A DNA stretch of 64,000 nucleotides, taken from Protula sp. h YS-2021 (lineage: Eukaryota > Annelida > Polychaeta > Sabellida > Serpulidae). The position numbers were made by a program, and so were the translations under genes. This document shows, in pieces, positions 13,030 to 21,906 of the stretch (positions are counted from its first letter, which is position 1; the number at the start of each line of letters is the position of its first letter). The stretch lies in the NCBI GenBank assembly GCA_949752745.1, contig OX457033.1, positions 18,391,907 through 18,455,906 of the forward strand. Direction: 5' to 3'. A model generated the notes under the pieces. The model searched no databases. It saw only the letters and a list, made by a program, of their open reading frames with translations, and was not told the origin of the DNA.

Positions 13030-13112
13030 GGTGAATTTCTCAACCGAAGCTCATCCCTGGTTTTCCATAATTAAGCTTATGGAAAAGTTTAACCAAGGTT
13101 GAGAAATTTACC
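13030..13112. repeat. Foldback (MITE-like) hairpin
   Basis: The outer arms GGTGAATTTCTCAACC (13030-13045) and GGTTGAGAAATTTACC (13097-13112) are complementary with one mismatch. The inner arms TTTTCCATAA (13061-13070) and TTATGGAAAA (13077-13086) pair perfectly. The block ends about 235 bp left of the Polinton. Confidence 0.8.
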
Positions 13113-13345
13113 TTTAGAGTTTTAGTACATTTAAACTAGATAATGAGACACACTTTGCAACAATTGGCCAGCAGAATGCAACACGCAAATGGGTTTGTAA
13201 GATTACTTGCCTGAACGGCAGAAGTATCTCCAGCTGTATTCGCTTTACCGCCTCGGATACCTAAAAACCGAACGACTATGAAATGGAAACGCATTTTAAC
13301 CATGGGAGACAAAGAAACATACGGCGGAAGTGAGAACCCACAACA

Positions 13346-13351
13346 GTGAGA
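13346..13351. repeat. Polinton target-site duplication, left (GTGAGA)
   Basis: The six bases directly before the element start are GTGAGA, the same six as at 31070-31075 directly after its end. Six bp is the known Polinton duplication length. Confidence 0.95.
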
Positions 13352-13385
13352 AGTAGGGGAAAAGTGGGGGTTCAAAAACAGGAAG

Positions 13386-13450
13386 TGACGTCATAATGAC
13401 GTCACGAGGTGTTTTAGAAGCTCCATGGGGTTTCTAAAACAGTGACGTCA
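13386..13450. promoter_or_regulatory. Three TGACGTCA palindromes (CRE/ATF-type), left TIR
   Basis: Exact TGACGTCA occurs at 13386-13393, 13397-13404 and 13443-13450. The same three sites are mirrored in the right TIR. TGACGTCA is the consensus full site for CREB/ATF bZIP factors. Whether it works as a promoter element, a replication-origin site or a terminal-protein site is not shown. Confidence 0.7.
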
Positions 13451-13568
13451 TATGGACGTGGTATGGACGTGATATGGGTGTCATATGGTTGTCATATGGT
13501 TGTCATATGGTTGTCATATGGACGTCATATGGACGTCATATGAACGTCATATGAAAGTCATAATGACG
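13444..13568. repeat. 11-bp tandem array in left TIR
   Basis: About eleven consecutive 11-bp units of the form GTCATATGGAC/GTCATATGGTT lie directly inside the third CRE-like site. The period is exact and close to one DNA helical turn. The right TIR has the same array, inverted, with about one unit fewer. Confidence 0.9.
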
Positions 13569-14129
13569 TAATAGGGATAGTGGGCAGCCATTCAAACGGG
13601 CAGCCGGACAAATGGGCAGCCGGACAAATCAGCATCCGAACAAACGGACACCCGGACAAAAGGGTACCCGGAAACTCGAACACCCGAACACCCGGGCACT
13701 TTTTTTTTGCTTTCTCGCTCTCCAACCAAGCCATTGTGAAAGCAATTAAAAACCGAGCAAGCATTGAGATGAGAGCTCTCTCTCTCTCTTCATACATACA
13801 TAAGCAATTAAAACCGAGCAAGCACTGAGATGAGAGCTTTCTCTCTCCATACACATTACGGCATATACAGGCAACAACACTTTTTTACCTTTTTCACTCT
13901 CCAAACACACATAACACCTACGGCAACCGGACAAACAAACATCCGGACAAACGGACAGCCGGACAAACGGACAGTCGGACAAACGGGCAGTCGTACAAAC
14001 GGGTAGAGAGCTCTCCAACTGCTTTTTTTAAGCAGAGGGACTCATAGAGACATGGTTAGAGCTGGCCTGCCGGGTATTTCGACCCAACAATGACGTCGCA
14101 CAGATCGACTTAAGCCTGCATGCGACCAA

Positions 14130-14350
14130 CTGATCGACAGGCCCCCCGGGGCCAGTTGCACGACAGGCCCCCCGGGGCCAGCCGACTTCCAGGCCTCCCG
14201 TGGCCAGCCGACTCTCCGACTCCTCGGAGCCAGTCGCACGGCCAGCATACACTGCGAGAATAACCACTCTATCTATGCTATGAGAGAGCTGATCGACAGG
14301 CCCCCCGGGGCCAGACGACCTTCAGGCCCCCCCGGGGCCAGCCGTACAGC
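14130..14350. repeat. Repeated GGCCCCCCGGGGCC palindromic units
   Basis: Several units of the form GACAGGCCCCCCGGGGCCAG alternate with short GCCGAC..CTTCAGG linkers. Each is self-complementary. The motif GTCGACAGGCC also appears in the divergent promoter spacer at 17.1-17.3 kb, so TIR and promoter spacer share repeat modules. Confidence 0.8.
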
Positions 14351-14439
14351 AGGTCGACAGCCCCCCCCCCCCCACCGCCAATCGACCTTTAAGCATACAC
14401 TGTGAGGATAGCCACTGTATCTATGAGTTGGTCGACCGG

Positions 14440-15215
14440 CCCCCAACCGCCAGTCGGGAACAGGCCCAAACCCCCCCCTACCGAAATCTCCCCGGCCCTA
14501 ACCCCCCGTCAAAATCCCCCGACTAAACCCCCCCGGGGGCCTAAACCGCCCCCCGACCCAAAACCCCCCGGTTCTCAGCTCTATTTTATATTTTGTAATT
14601 GCGATACATCCACTTTGTTAATTACACTTCAAATGCCCACTAAAGAGAACAGACAGCGTTTAAATTTGCAATTTCCAAACCACTGAGGGATTGATCATCT
14701 GTATAAAAGAAACTTCATAATCTATTTATGATAGCACTCAGTTTTTGAAATCGCAAATGCTCTTACGATGGATGAGTGTGTACACATTAAAAATTGCAAT
14801 TCATATGCCGGTTGCGAGATCAGTCGAGTTTACAAATTACAATTTCTCTTGCGGTAGATGTGATTTATATACATTGTAATTCACTTGAATGGGTAATTTA
14901 GTGACCCAGATTGCTGTGAAATATCATGCTACCATCATGGAATACATCGCATCTGCTAAAGGTAATTCAAAGATATTGTACCAAGGGCATTTGTACATAA
15001 AGAATAAAAAAAATCCGGCAAATGACTATGTTTCGTACGAGTGCGAAAAAGGGCGCCAGAACAAGTTAACATTACACATTTTCTTTGAGAACGGGGGAGG
15101 GGGGTTTGGGTCGGGGGGTTTAGGCCACCGGGGGGTTTCATTCGGGGGGGGGGGGTTGACGGGGGATTAGGTCCGGGGGGGTTTCGGTCGGGGGAGTTTG
15201 GGCCTAGACTCCCGC
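14440..15215. repeat. Inverted repeat with C-tract and G-tract arms
   Basis: The left arm, 14440-14575, is a series of CCCCCC tracts separated by TAAA, GTCAAAAT and GACC spacers. The right arm, 15085-15215, is its approximate inverse with GGGGGG tracts. The 0.5-kb core between them carries an FLYWCH-like ORF. The arms have strong G-quadruplex/i-motif potential. The block is absent from the right TIR, so it looks like an insertion. Confidence 0.75.
14889..15082 (+). pseudogene. FLYWCH zinc-finger-like fragment
   Basis: From ATG at 14889 about 65 codons read as ordinary protein, with SAKGNSKILYQGHLYIKNKK followed by a YVSYECEKGR segment. This resembles an FLYWCH finger: KG..L.Y.GxxY, then an aromatic before the Cys. 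The last His-containing strand is replaced by glycine codons where the frame runs into the G-tract arm, so the domain is truncated. FLYWCH fingers occur in MULE transposases and modifier-of-mdg4-like proteins. The match is short; chance or another KG-rich domain is possible. Confidence 0.4.
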
Positions 15216-16184
15216 CAGTCGACCTTCAGCCCCCCCCCCCCCCGCCAGTCGACCTTCAGGCCCCCCCCCGGGGCCAGCCGACTTTCCGACTCTCCGAGGC
15301 CAGCCGCACCGCAGGCCACTCTTTGTATACAAGCAACAACTTTTTGCTTGCTCGCTCTCCAAGCACACACCATCACTAATGGCTTGCCGTAGAAGCAATT
15401 AAAAATGAGCAAACTAATCCTTCCTTAAGGCAAGCTATTTTTAACCCAGAGCTCTCTCTCTCCATACATATAACGGTATATACAGGCAACAACAACTCTT
15501 TCTTTTTACCTTTCTCGCTCTCCAAGCACACATAACACCTACGGCAACCGGACAAACGGACAGCCGGACAAACGTACTGCCGGACAAATGGGCAGTCTTT
15601 TTTATTTTTCCTCTCTCTCCAGACGCATACACAGGCAACAACTCTTTTTTTCGCTTTCTCGCTCTCCAAACACACACCATCACTAATGGCTCTCCGCATA
15701 AGCAATTAAAAGTGAGCAGCCAATGCCTCCTTTAGGCAAGCTATTTTTAACCCAGAGCTCTGTCTCTCCATACATAAGCAATTAAAACCGAGCAAGCATT
15801 GAGATGAGAGCTCTCTCTCCATACACTCTTTTCTTTTTTAGCTTTCTCACTCTCCAAACACACATAACACCTACGGCCACCGGACAAACGGACACCCGGA
15901 CAAACGGACAGCTGGACAAACGGACAGTCTTTTTAATTTTTTCCCTCTCTCTCCACATACACATATATCAATAGCCACAACAGATTTAGCGTTTATTTCA
16001 TAAGGCAAGGTATTTTTAAACCCAGATAGTGATTTATAGACCCCTTTCTTTTTACTTTTTTAAGCATTTCGCACACTCTCATGCATACACACACATACCA
16101 ACACCATAACACGATAGCGTTTCATTTCGTAATAATGGGGGGGATGCTAAAAAGCAGCCGTGGAGGGATTTTCTTTCCTGGTCT

Positions 16185-17072
16185 TCACTTCCTCCTGCCG
16201 CCGCTTCCCCTGCCGCTGCCACTTCCCCTGCCGCTGCCGCTATCCTCCCTGCAGCCGGTCCTCCTCCTATGCGCCGCTACCCCGGCCCTGTTTGAGAAGA
16301 AACCTCTGCCCATGACGTTATAGAAATGGTGCTCGGACTTCATAGCCTCTGGGCAGGTCTGTTCGTGCACTCTCTTAGTAACTCCTACTTCAATCGAGAA
16401 GTGGCAGAAGTCACAGTACTGAATATTATCCATCGAATGCAAGAGCTGCACAACATCCTGGAGTTCTGACTCTTTGCTAGAGCCGTCCTCCAGTTTCAAC
16501 TCAACCAGTTCCGTGGTGTGGCCATAGTCGGAAGGCGACTGCATGAGGCTGAGGTCGATCGTTGGGATCTCCGAAATTCTAGCGATAGCGGCTGCTAGCT
16601 CATCCTCAGGAGCTGGTGGCGGACTGTCCGGCCTTGTAACGGTGGCGCTGGGTACGCGCCGCTGCCTCACTGTAACTGGTACCGCCGGCACCTTTCGGAC
16701 AGTCACATCAGGTTGCCTCGGACTTGCTTTCAGCGGAGTCGTCATCGTCGACGCTGTTGCTTTGGCAGGAGTCGCTTTGACAGGAGTCGCCGTCGTCATC
16801 GTCGCTGCTGTGGCTTTGGCCGGCGTTGCTTCCTGGCAGGGCGACGGGTCCCGGAACCTCTCAGGTAACAGCTCCCTCAGTCGCTTGTGGCCTTCCTCCG
16901 CCGCCCTGCCAAACCGCCTATACTCCTTCTGCTGTCTGGCCCTCTGAAAATCCCTCCACTTCTTGAAAAGAAACGTCTGGTGCTCGATGAAAATTTCCTC
17001 GAACAGATTCGCATCTTTATCCGAGAGATTATATCTCCGGCGACGCTCTGCATTTTTTTTATAGATGTTCAC
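16185..17072 (-). CDS. C2HC zinc-finger protein of unknown function
   Basis: An intact 295-codon ORF at the left end of the Polinton, start ATG at 17072. The N-terminal 70 residues are basic and helical (KKNAERRRRYNL, FKKWRDFQRARQQKEYRRF). Residues about 78-155 are low-complexity Ala/Thr/Lys/Pro repeats (ATPAKATA). Residues 220-240 form C-x2-C-x12-H-x3-C, a C2HC zinc finger. The last 20 residues are Gly/Ser/Arg. The design suggests nucleic-acid binding, but I recognise no family. It is transcribed away from the gene at 17360 through a shared 0.29-kb spacer. Confidence 0.7.
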   Translation of the reverse strand: MNIYKKNAERRRRYNLSDKDANLFEEIFIEHQTFLFKKWRDFQRARQQKEYRRFGRAAEEGHKRLRELLPERFRDPSPCQEATPAKATAATMTTATPVKATPAKATASTMTTPLKASPRQPDVTVRKVPAVPVTVRQRRVPSATVTRPDSPPPAPEDELAAAIARISEIPTIDLSLMQSPSDYGHTTELVELKLEDGSSKESELQDVVQLLHSMDNIQYCDFCHFSIEVGVTKRVHEQTCPEAMKSEHHFYNVMGRGFFSNRAGVAAHRRRTGCREDSGSGRGSGSGRGSGGRRK

Positions 17073-17359
17073 TTCTCAACGGTCAAAAGCAGACTGACTG
17101 CATAGAGTGCGAGGCTGCTATTATAAAGGGAGGGACCCCCCCTCCCCGCCAAGCGACCTTTAGCCACTGTATCTATGTGCTGGTCGACAGGTCCCCCCCC
17201 CCGCCAACCGACCTAGTCGACGCCCCCCCCCCCCGCCAGCCGACCTGGTCGACAGCCCTCCCCCCCCCCCGCCGATCGACCTTTTAGCCACTGGCTCACC
17301 AACAGTAGTATAAAAAGGTCCGTTCGATACCCCTATGGCCATTGCATTGTTAAAACACC
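17073..17359. promoter_or_regulatory. Divergent promoter spacer with C-tracts, left end
   Basis: Serves the minus-strand gene starting at 17072 and the plus-strand gene starting at 17360. TATAAAAA (17309-17316) lies 44 bp before the rightward ATG. An AT-rich TTATAAAG (17121-17128) is the candidate box on the left side. Between them are three C10-class tracts in units GTCGAC..CCCCCC..CCGCCAxCCGACC, the same vocabulary as the TIR. Confidence 0.6.
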
Positions 17360-17575
17360 ATGGAGACGTCTCGAAAAGCAAGAACGGCTAGCAACATGGA
17401 AATTGATAGGCTGTTCAGCAATGAAACAGTGTCTTTTACAGATGCAGTTTTAACTGCAGAGGAGACTGCTGCCTTCCTAAGTACACTAGCAGAAGCTGAA
17501 AAAGCCTTGGAGGGAGCATTAGGGGCTCCATCGGACGTGTCTACAGTACAGCAAAGAAAGCTGAGGAAGCGTTAG
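17360..17575 (+). CDS. Small Polinton ORF, unknown
   Basis: 71 codons from ATG at 17360, 44 bp after a TATA box. Sequence is mildly acidic with an alanine-rich helix (TAEETAAFLSTLAEAEKALEG). The end, QQRKLRKR, is basic. It stops 24 bp before the ATG of the next ORF, which is in another frame, so the two may once have been one gene. No family recognised. Confidence 0.45.
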   Translation: METSRKARTASNMEIDRLFSNETVSFTDAVLTAEETAAFLSTLAEAEKALEGALGAPSDVSTVQQRKLRKR

Positions 17576-17598
17576 GTGTTCCGCCATTACGGCAAGCA

Positions 17599-18435
17599 AT
17601 GCCAGATCCTGAGGGATCTGACTACCCGTTCTGGGTTGCAAACGCGCTTGTAAATGGTAGCGCCAAGCCACTTAGTACAAAGTTACGGGCGCATCTAGAG
17701 TATCTTGAGGAAGAAGAAGTGGTCATGTCAAGCGATGACGACAACGACGGTGACAACAACGACGACAACGACGACAGCGACGACAATGATGACAGCAACG
17801 ATGACGACAGTGACGACGATGACAAGCAGCTCAAATCTAAATTTGAATTGAGCAAAACTATTCCTGTTACTGAGGAAGACGTTATGCTGTTGAAACGAAA
17901 CTTTCAAGCAGTGATTCCTCTGATCGATTGCAACATTTTAAGTCGTTAATGTGAAGAAGTCTTTTTCGATCAACACACATACATGTACCTAACGGAAGAA
18001 GTGAACACTGTCATTCAGCTTATCTACATGCTAGAAGGAAACATAGAGCATCTTCCCGCGTCAGAGCCACAGTTCTCCGAAGCCGTTCAACTTATTAGAA
18101 GTCTTCATGAGGAACTTTTTAAGACTTTATGTCTACCGGCGCCAAAGTGTGTTGATGAGGATCGCGATTCCAAATGTGCAAAGGTCATGCTACATGGCTT
18201 CAAGTACCTTGCAGAACGTATTAAGGCGTATGATGTGATAGCTTACCTCTATGAGAAAGGACATTTCACCTTGCCAATGCTCTTTCAATGGATAATTGGG
18301 AGTCGCAAACGAGGAGACTTTTTAGTGATCGTCATGAGACAATCTCTAACAGACGGTTTGCCAACAGCCTTTCTGGATGGTTTCAACGAGATCACTCCGC
18401 GATTTTGCAAACATCTCATGAAAACATACATGTAA
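17599..18435 (+). pseudogene. Acidic-tract protein, interrupted by one stop
   Basis: The frame is open from ATG at 17599 to the stop at 18433-18435 except for TAA at 17947-17949. Residues about 48-75 are a nearly pure Asp/Asn/Ser run encoded by a GACGAC-type microsatellite (17735-17822). After the internal stop the frame continues with protein-like sequence rich in Leu/Glu helices (EEVNTVIQLIYMLEG, RSLHEELFKTLCL). No family recognised. It lies upstream of the packaging ATPase. Two separate genes cannot be excluded, because an ATG follows the stop at 17983. Confidence 0.45.
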
Positions 18436-18441
18436 TATCCA

Positions 18442-18449
18442 TATAAAAG
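18442..18449 (+). promoter_or_regulatory. TATA box (TATAAAAG)
   Basis: TATAAAAG ends 40 bp before the ATG at 18490, with a CAGTCATCATTC initiator-like stretch about 20 bp downstream of the box. The same TATAAAAG word precedes the PC4-like gene and PolB. Confidence 0.65.
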
Positions 18450-18489
18450 GAGTGAGGTGTCAAGTGCAGTCATCATTCAACGCGCAGCC

Positions 18490-19102
18490 ATGGAGAAGAC
18501 AAGCAGCTTTAAAATTAGTGCAAACTTAACCATTACTGTGGAGCATGGACAATTTTGGTTATTTATTCGAATCAAACGTGGAGATTGCTTTATCACCATC
18601 CTTGTGGAAGATTGTGTGCCTGAACTTAACAAGATTAGGCGACATTGGCTTCAAACTGTACTTAACGCAAACGAAGTGGCTTGAAGTCATTTCATACTTG
18701 GATATGCGCTATGTGAGTTTTGTGCAAACATCACTGTTTGAAGGGAAAGAATACAAGTATTACATCAACATGAATGATGGTGAATGGGAGACATTGCTTC
18801 AGGTGATGGATAGCATCAACTCAACCTTATTGCCATGTACGGAATGTCATGGCAAGAAACCTCCTATCAAGCTGCAAAAGGACAATCGGATGAAAGTGTC
18901 AAAGTTATCCAAGAAAAGACTGGCTGAAGTTCAATTGGAGAATATGGATGTGCAAAATCAAGTTGGACTTACCTGAGAATATTGTGGTGCTTACGGATAT
19001 GCTGAGGATTATGATTGTCACTGCCACAAGTACAATTGCAAGTTGTGTGAACCAGACAACTTCTGCAACAAGTGCGGCTCACTAACTGTTTCTGTGGAGT
19101 AA
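18490..19102 (+). pseudogene. Zn-cluster protein with repeated PC4-like motifs, frameshifted
   Basis: The ORF opens at ATG 18490, but the conserved-looking sequence passes to another frame by about 18600. That frame runs to TGA 18974-18976, then continues open to TAA 19100-19102. It shows three copies of a strand-turn-Trp-helix pattern: EIALSPSLWKIV, FKLYLTQTKWLEVI, YYINMNDGEWETLL. These resemble the last strand and helix of PC4-type ssDNA-binding folds. A C-terminal cysteine cluster follows, LPCTECHGKK and, past the stop, CHCH...C-x2-C...C-x2-C. Single-stranded DNA binding is inference. Confidence 0.45.
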
Positions 19103-19166
19103 GACTGAGAGTCATTTGCTTACCAGCTATCATAGTGTGCAGACGTGTTATATGAACATGTGAAAG

Positions 19167-19478
19167 ATGGATGCAGAAACGTGTTTCAAGGAGAAGTATG
19201 CGGACTACATGATAAGTGAACTGGCACGTTTTGGATCTATTCAACAACAACTGCATCACTTTGACATTTATTGGGAACTTGCTCATTCCACGTTGAACGT
19301 ACCAAACTTACGCGAGGATTTCATCAAAGAGTGTGTGCTTTCAAACATTGACGGAGCTGAGGAGTTTGATGTGGAAGCAGCACATCACTTCGCTCGATTG
19401 TGCAAAAAAACAAATTGTGAAGAAATGTTATTAGCTGTAAATGTTATGGCTCTATGCAGCAGATCAGCCTTTGCATAA
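19167..19478 (+). other. ORF upstream of the ATPase remnant, unknown
   Basis: 103 codons from ATG 19167. Charged and helical with paired acidic residues (NIDGAEEFDVEAAHHFARL). It overlaps the ATPase remnant by 38 bp in another frame. It stands where the Walker A half of the packaging ATPase is expected but contains no GxxGxGK[ST]. It may be a separate small gene whose end has been fused to the ATPase by a deletion. Confidence 0.4.
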
Positions 19479-19941
19479 GGGAATGAAAGGTGTGGAATTT
19501 TACCAAGGCATTCCAGATAACATTGAAGAGTGTTTTAACCCAAGAAAACCAAACTTACTCATCATTGATGACTTAATGACCAAATGTCATAGTGATGAGC
19601 GTATGATACGTCTCTTTAGTGTTGGCAGCAGTCATCAAAATCTAAGTATTATTTTTATTGTGCATAATTTGTTTCATCATGGTCGATAAATTCGAAATAT
19701 TAGTTTGAATACACATTACATCATTCTGTTTAAAAATCCTAGAGACAGCCAACAAATAAGTACATTAGCGCGGCAAATGTATCCTGGAAAATCTCAATTT
19801 CTCATAGAAGCCTATCAAGATGCTATCAGCAAACCTCATGGCTATTTATTCATTGATTTGAAGCCGAAGACGAATGATCAACTACGTATTCGTACAGGTT
19901 TTTACCAAAAGATACACATTACGTATATGTTGATCAAGTAG
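19441..19941 (+). pseudogene. FtsK/A32-type packaging ATPase, C-terminal half
   Basis: The genome-packaging ATPase of Polintons uses ATP to load DNA into the capsid. Here only the second half remains. PNLLIIDDLM is the Walker B strand, followed by the sensor region IIFIVHNLFHHG and, after an in-frame TAA at 19687-19689, a NxHYIILFKNPRD segment and ARQMYPGKSQFL, all typical of the family. The N-terminal half with Walker A is absent in all frames just upstream. Truncation plus the stop make it non-functional. Confidence 0.85.
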
Positions 19942-19983
19942 CGTATGAACAAGAACCAAGTCACTTGACCATTCGCAGCCAAG

Positions 19984-20310
19984 ATGTCTAAACGTATTCA
20001 AGCGAATCAACCTTTTCTTCACTTGCTCGCACGCAGCGGGTCTAAACGACGTAAATCTTTGTTACAACAAGCTACTAATGAGGAATTAACTAGCTTGTTT
20101 GAAATTTGTTTGAATATATTGCGAGGACATTTACCCTTAAGCTCAAAAAGGTATAAGGAATTCAAGTGTGAACGTCATACCCTACGCACACTGGCAGATA
20201 AGAAGATATCACTTCGAAGAAAAAAGAAATTGGTTAATCAGAAAGGAGGATTCACTGGATCTATTGCTAAATGTGCATTACCTTTGTTGGCTCAGTTGTT
20301 GTTAAAATGA
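19984..20310 (+). CDS. Basic pX/pVII-like small protein
   Basis: An intact 108-codon ORF from ATG 19984. It has a basic head, a predicted helix EELTSLFEICLNILRGHLPL, a KKISLRRKKKLVNQKGGF basic stretch and a hydrophobic tail CALPLLAQLLL. Proteins of this plan (helical RG motif, then Arg/Lys, then GGF) recur in Polintons and relatives between ATPase and capsid genes and are thought to be core or minor virion proteins. Its TGA overlaps the next ATG (ATGA, 20307-20310). Confidence 0.65.
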   Translation: MSKRIQANQPFLHLLARSGSKRRKSLLQQATNEELTSLFEICLNILRGHLPLSSKRYKEFKCERHTLRTLADKKISLRRKKKLVNQKGGFTGSIAKCALPLLAQLLLK

Positions 20311-20895
20311 AACATACTTTGAAAATGGTCCTCATTCCTGAATATGAATATAAAATGTTAGAAAAGAAGGGAAAAGATGTTGAAATCAAAAACTAAAGTG
20401 AATAAACTTTTACGTGGGAAACGAAATCGTGAAAAAGCAATAGAAATGTCTCAAGTGCTTGGACGTCATTTACGAACAATTCAATCACAACAATAACGAC
20501 AAAAGTCTGTTACAGCATCTAATGCAGAAAAATCAGAAAAGTTCCAACAGTTTCTAAACCATTTTCAATCTATTTATCATGTAAAACTAACACAATTTCT
20601 GGCAGAACTTAAGAAATATGGTACGAGATGGACAGATAAAAATAAACTTGTTTTAAAAACGGGTACTGTCATTACAAATTCTAACATTATTGATTTGTTG
20701 AAAGAAGCATTGGTTGCTACAAAAAGAAAAGAACGACGAGAACCACCACGTGGCTGGAAGCAGTTTATTGAGGGAATTGTAGACGCTAATATTCCAAAAA
20801 CTGTTTTTGGCAAAAAGACAACTCGTGAAGATATTACAAAAGAGATACAACAACGTCAACAAAGGTTGTTTCCAGAAGGATGGGAAACTTTTTAA
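20307..20895 (+). pseudogene. Conserved Polinton capsid-block protein, broken
   Basis: Starts with ATG at 20307 inside the ATGA overlap. The first ~28 codons (MVLIPEYEYKML-type start) pass to another frame near 20380; that frame has TAA at 20494-20496 and then runs open to 20895. The C-terminal part has KKYGTRWTDKNKLVL, NIIDLLKEAL, PPRGWKQFIEGI and IPKTVFG, the recurrent pattern of a conserved Polinton protein in this position whose function is not established. One frameshift and one stop. Confidence 0.65.
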
Positions 20896-21089
20896 CATGG
20901 ATTAAAGAGTTATGGTGTTGTTGTTGTAAAGAAAATGGAAATAAAAATACTATTCCTGTAAAAATTAGATGTGTTAGTGCTTGTTGTCAGGGAGAAGTAG
21001 TAGATACCAATGTAGATCATGTAGATAGCAATTTAGACAACAATGTAGACAGCAATGTAGAAAGTGAGGATGATGAGTGTCAAACATGA
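20880..21089 (+). CDS. Small MG...CCCC acidic-tailed protein
   Basis: 69 codons from ATG 20880, overlapping the previous frame by 16 bp. It starts MGNFLTWIKELWCCCC, i.e. a Gly-2 suited to N-myristoylation and four adjacent cysteines suited to palmitoylation. Another CC follows at residues about 35-36. The tail is acidic with a D-N-V/L-D repeat and no basic cluster. Membrane anchoring is inference from lipidation-type motifs. I do not know a named family. Confidence 0.55.
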   Translation: MGNFLTWIKELWCCCCKENGNKNTIPVKIRCVSACCQGEVVDTNVDHVDSNLDNNVDSNVESEDDECQT

Positions 21090-21143
21090 AGTAATGTATA
21101 TGCACATCTAGTCTATCTACATCGCATAAACGATTTAGCTGTC

Positions 21144-21906
21144 ATGGAGTCCACAAGGTTTTACATTACTTTACCCAGCAATACTAGTATGAACTATTAT
21201 CCCAACAACAAAACTTCAAATTATCAAATTCGTATGCCTCGAACCATCTATCTAAACGTAAAATATGAAGTGGCTTTAGCTGAAATTCAATATCCACATA
21301 CATGGACAACCATGAGACATGGAATGGACTTTTATTCAGTATCGACAACAACCACTTATAGATTCTGCTCTTGACACAATCAATATTCCTTATGGTTACT
21401 ACAGATCCATACAAGAGATATGTCATGCAGTCAATGAAGAAGTGACTAATTCTATGAAAGATGACCTTAAAGAAGCTATTCGGATAAAGCATGATAAAAT
21501 TAGACGATGCGTTTTTCTATTTCTAAGTTATAACTTTGAAGTGTCATTCTCCGCTGGATTAGCCGAGATTTTAGGATTTATCCCAGATCAATGGTATACT
21601 GAAACGTGTACAACTGAATATAAAGCCGATGTGAAACAGGGATTTTATACACTTTATGTGTACTGTAGTATTTGTGAGCCACAAGTTGTTGGTGATTATT
21701 ATGTTCCTTGGCTACGTTCTGTTGGAATACAAGGACATGATGGAGACATTATCATGAAAAGTTATGGAGAACTTCATTATGTTCCTGTAAGCACATCCAA
21801 ATTTGACGTGATAGAAATGAATATTAAGGACGACACAGGTCATAATGTTCCATTTCAAACTGGAAAGGTGATCTGTAAATTTCATTTTCGACCAAAAGCA
21901 TTATGA
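21144..21906 (+). pseudogene. Minor capsid (penton-like) protein, frameshifted
   Basis: Polinton minor capsid, a single jelly-roll protein thought to form the vertices. From ATG 21144 the first frame gives FYITLPSNTSMNYYPNNKTS, IRMPRTIYLNVKYEVALAEI and QYPHTW, the family's N-terminal block. It ends at 21374, while the second frame (21319-21906) carries the rest, including the aromatic FYTLYVYCSICEPQVVGD region and the C-terminal strands. The frame switch is near 21320-21345. The stop overlaps the next ATG (ATGA, 21903-21906). Confidence 0.8.

Larger units (their letters stand above)
13352..16135 (+). repeat. Left terminal inverted repeat, expanded
   Basis: The outer ~0.35 kb is the inverse of the right end. 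The match resumes at the inner edge, where 16075-16135 (CACACTCTCATGCATACAC and the following bases) is the inverse of 30421-30480. Between these lie repeated TIR modules: a GAGCAAGC...GAGCTCTCTCTC block near 13750, 13815, 15390, 15705 and 15785; an ACGGCAACCGGACAAAC block near 13918, 15540 and 15868; plus a G/C-tract inverted repeat at 14440-15215. The right repeat has these modules once, so this end grew by internal duplication and insertion. Confidence 0.85.

Noticed and set aside
13440..13570. CRISPR-like regular repeats
   Set aside because: Units are contiguous 11-mers without spacers and lie in a eukaryotic transposon end.
16543..16947. Plus-strand 134-codon ORF
   Set aside because: Antisense shadow of the C2HC gene (16185-17072), caused by its Ala/Thr/Val-rich low-complexity DNA.
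17622..17855. Minus-strand serine/leucine-rich ORF
   Set aside because: Antisense shadow of the GACGAC microsatellite in the plus-strand Polinton gene.
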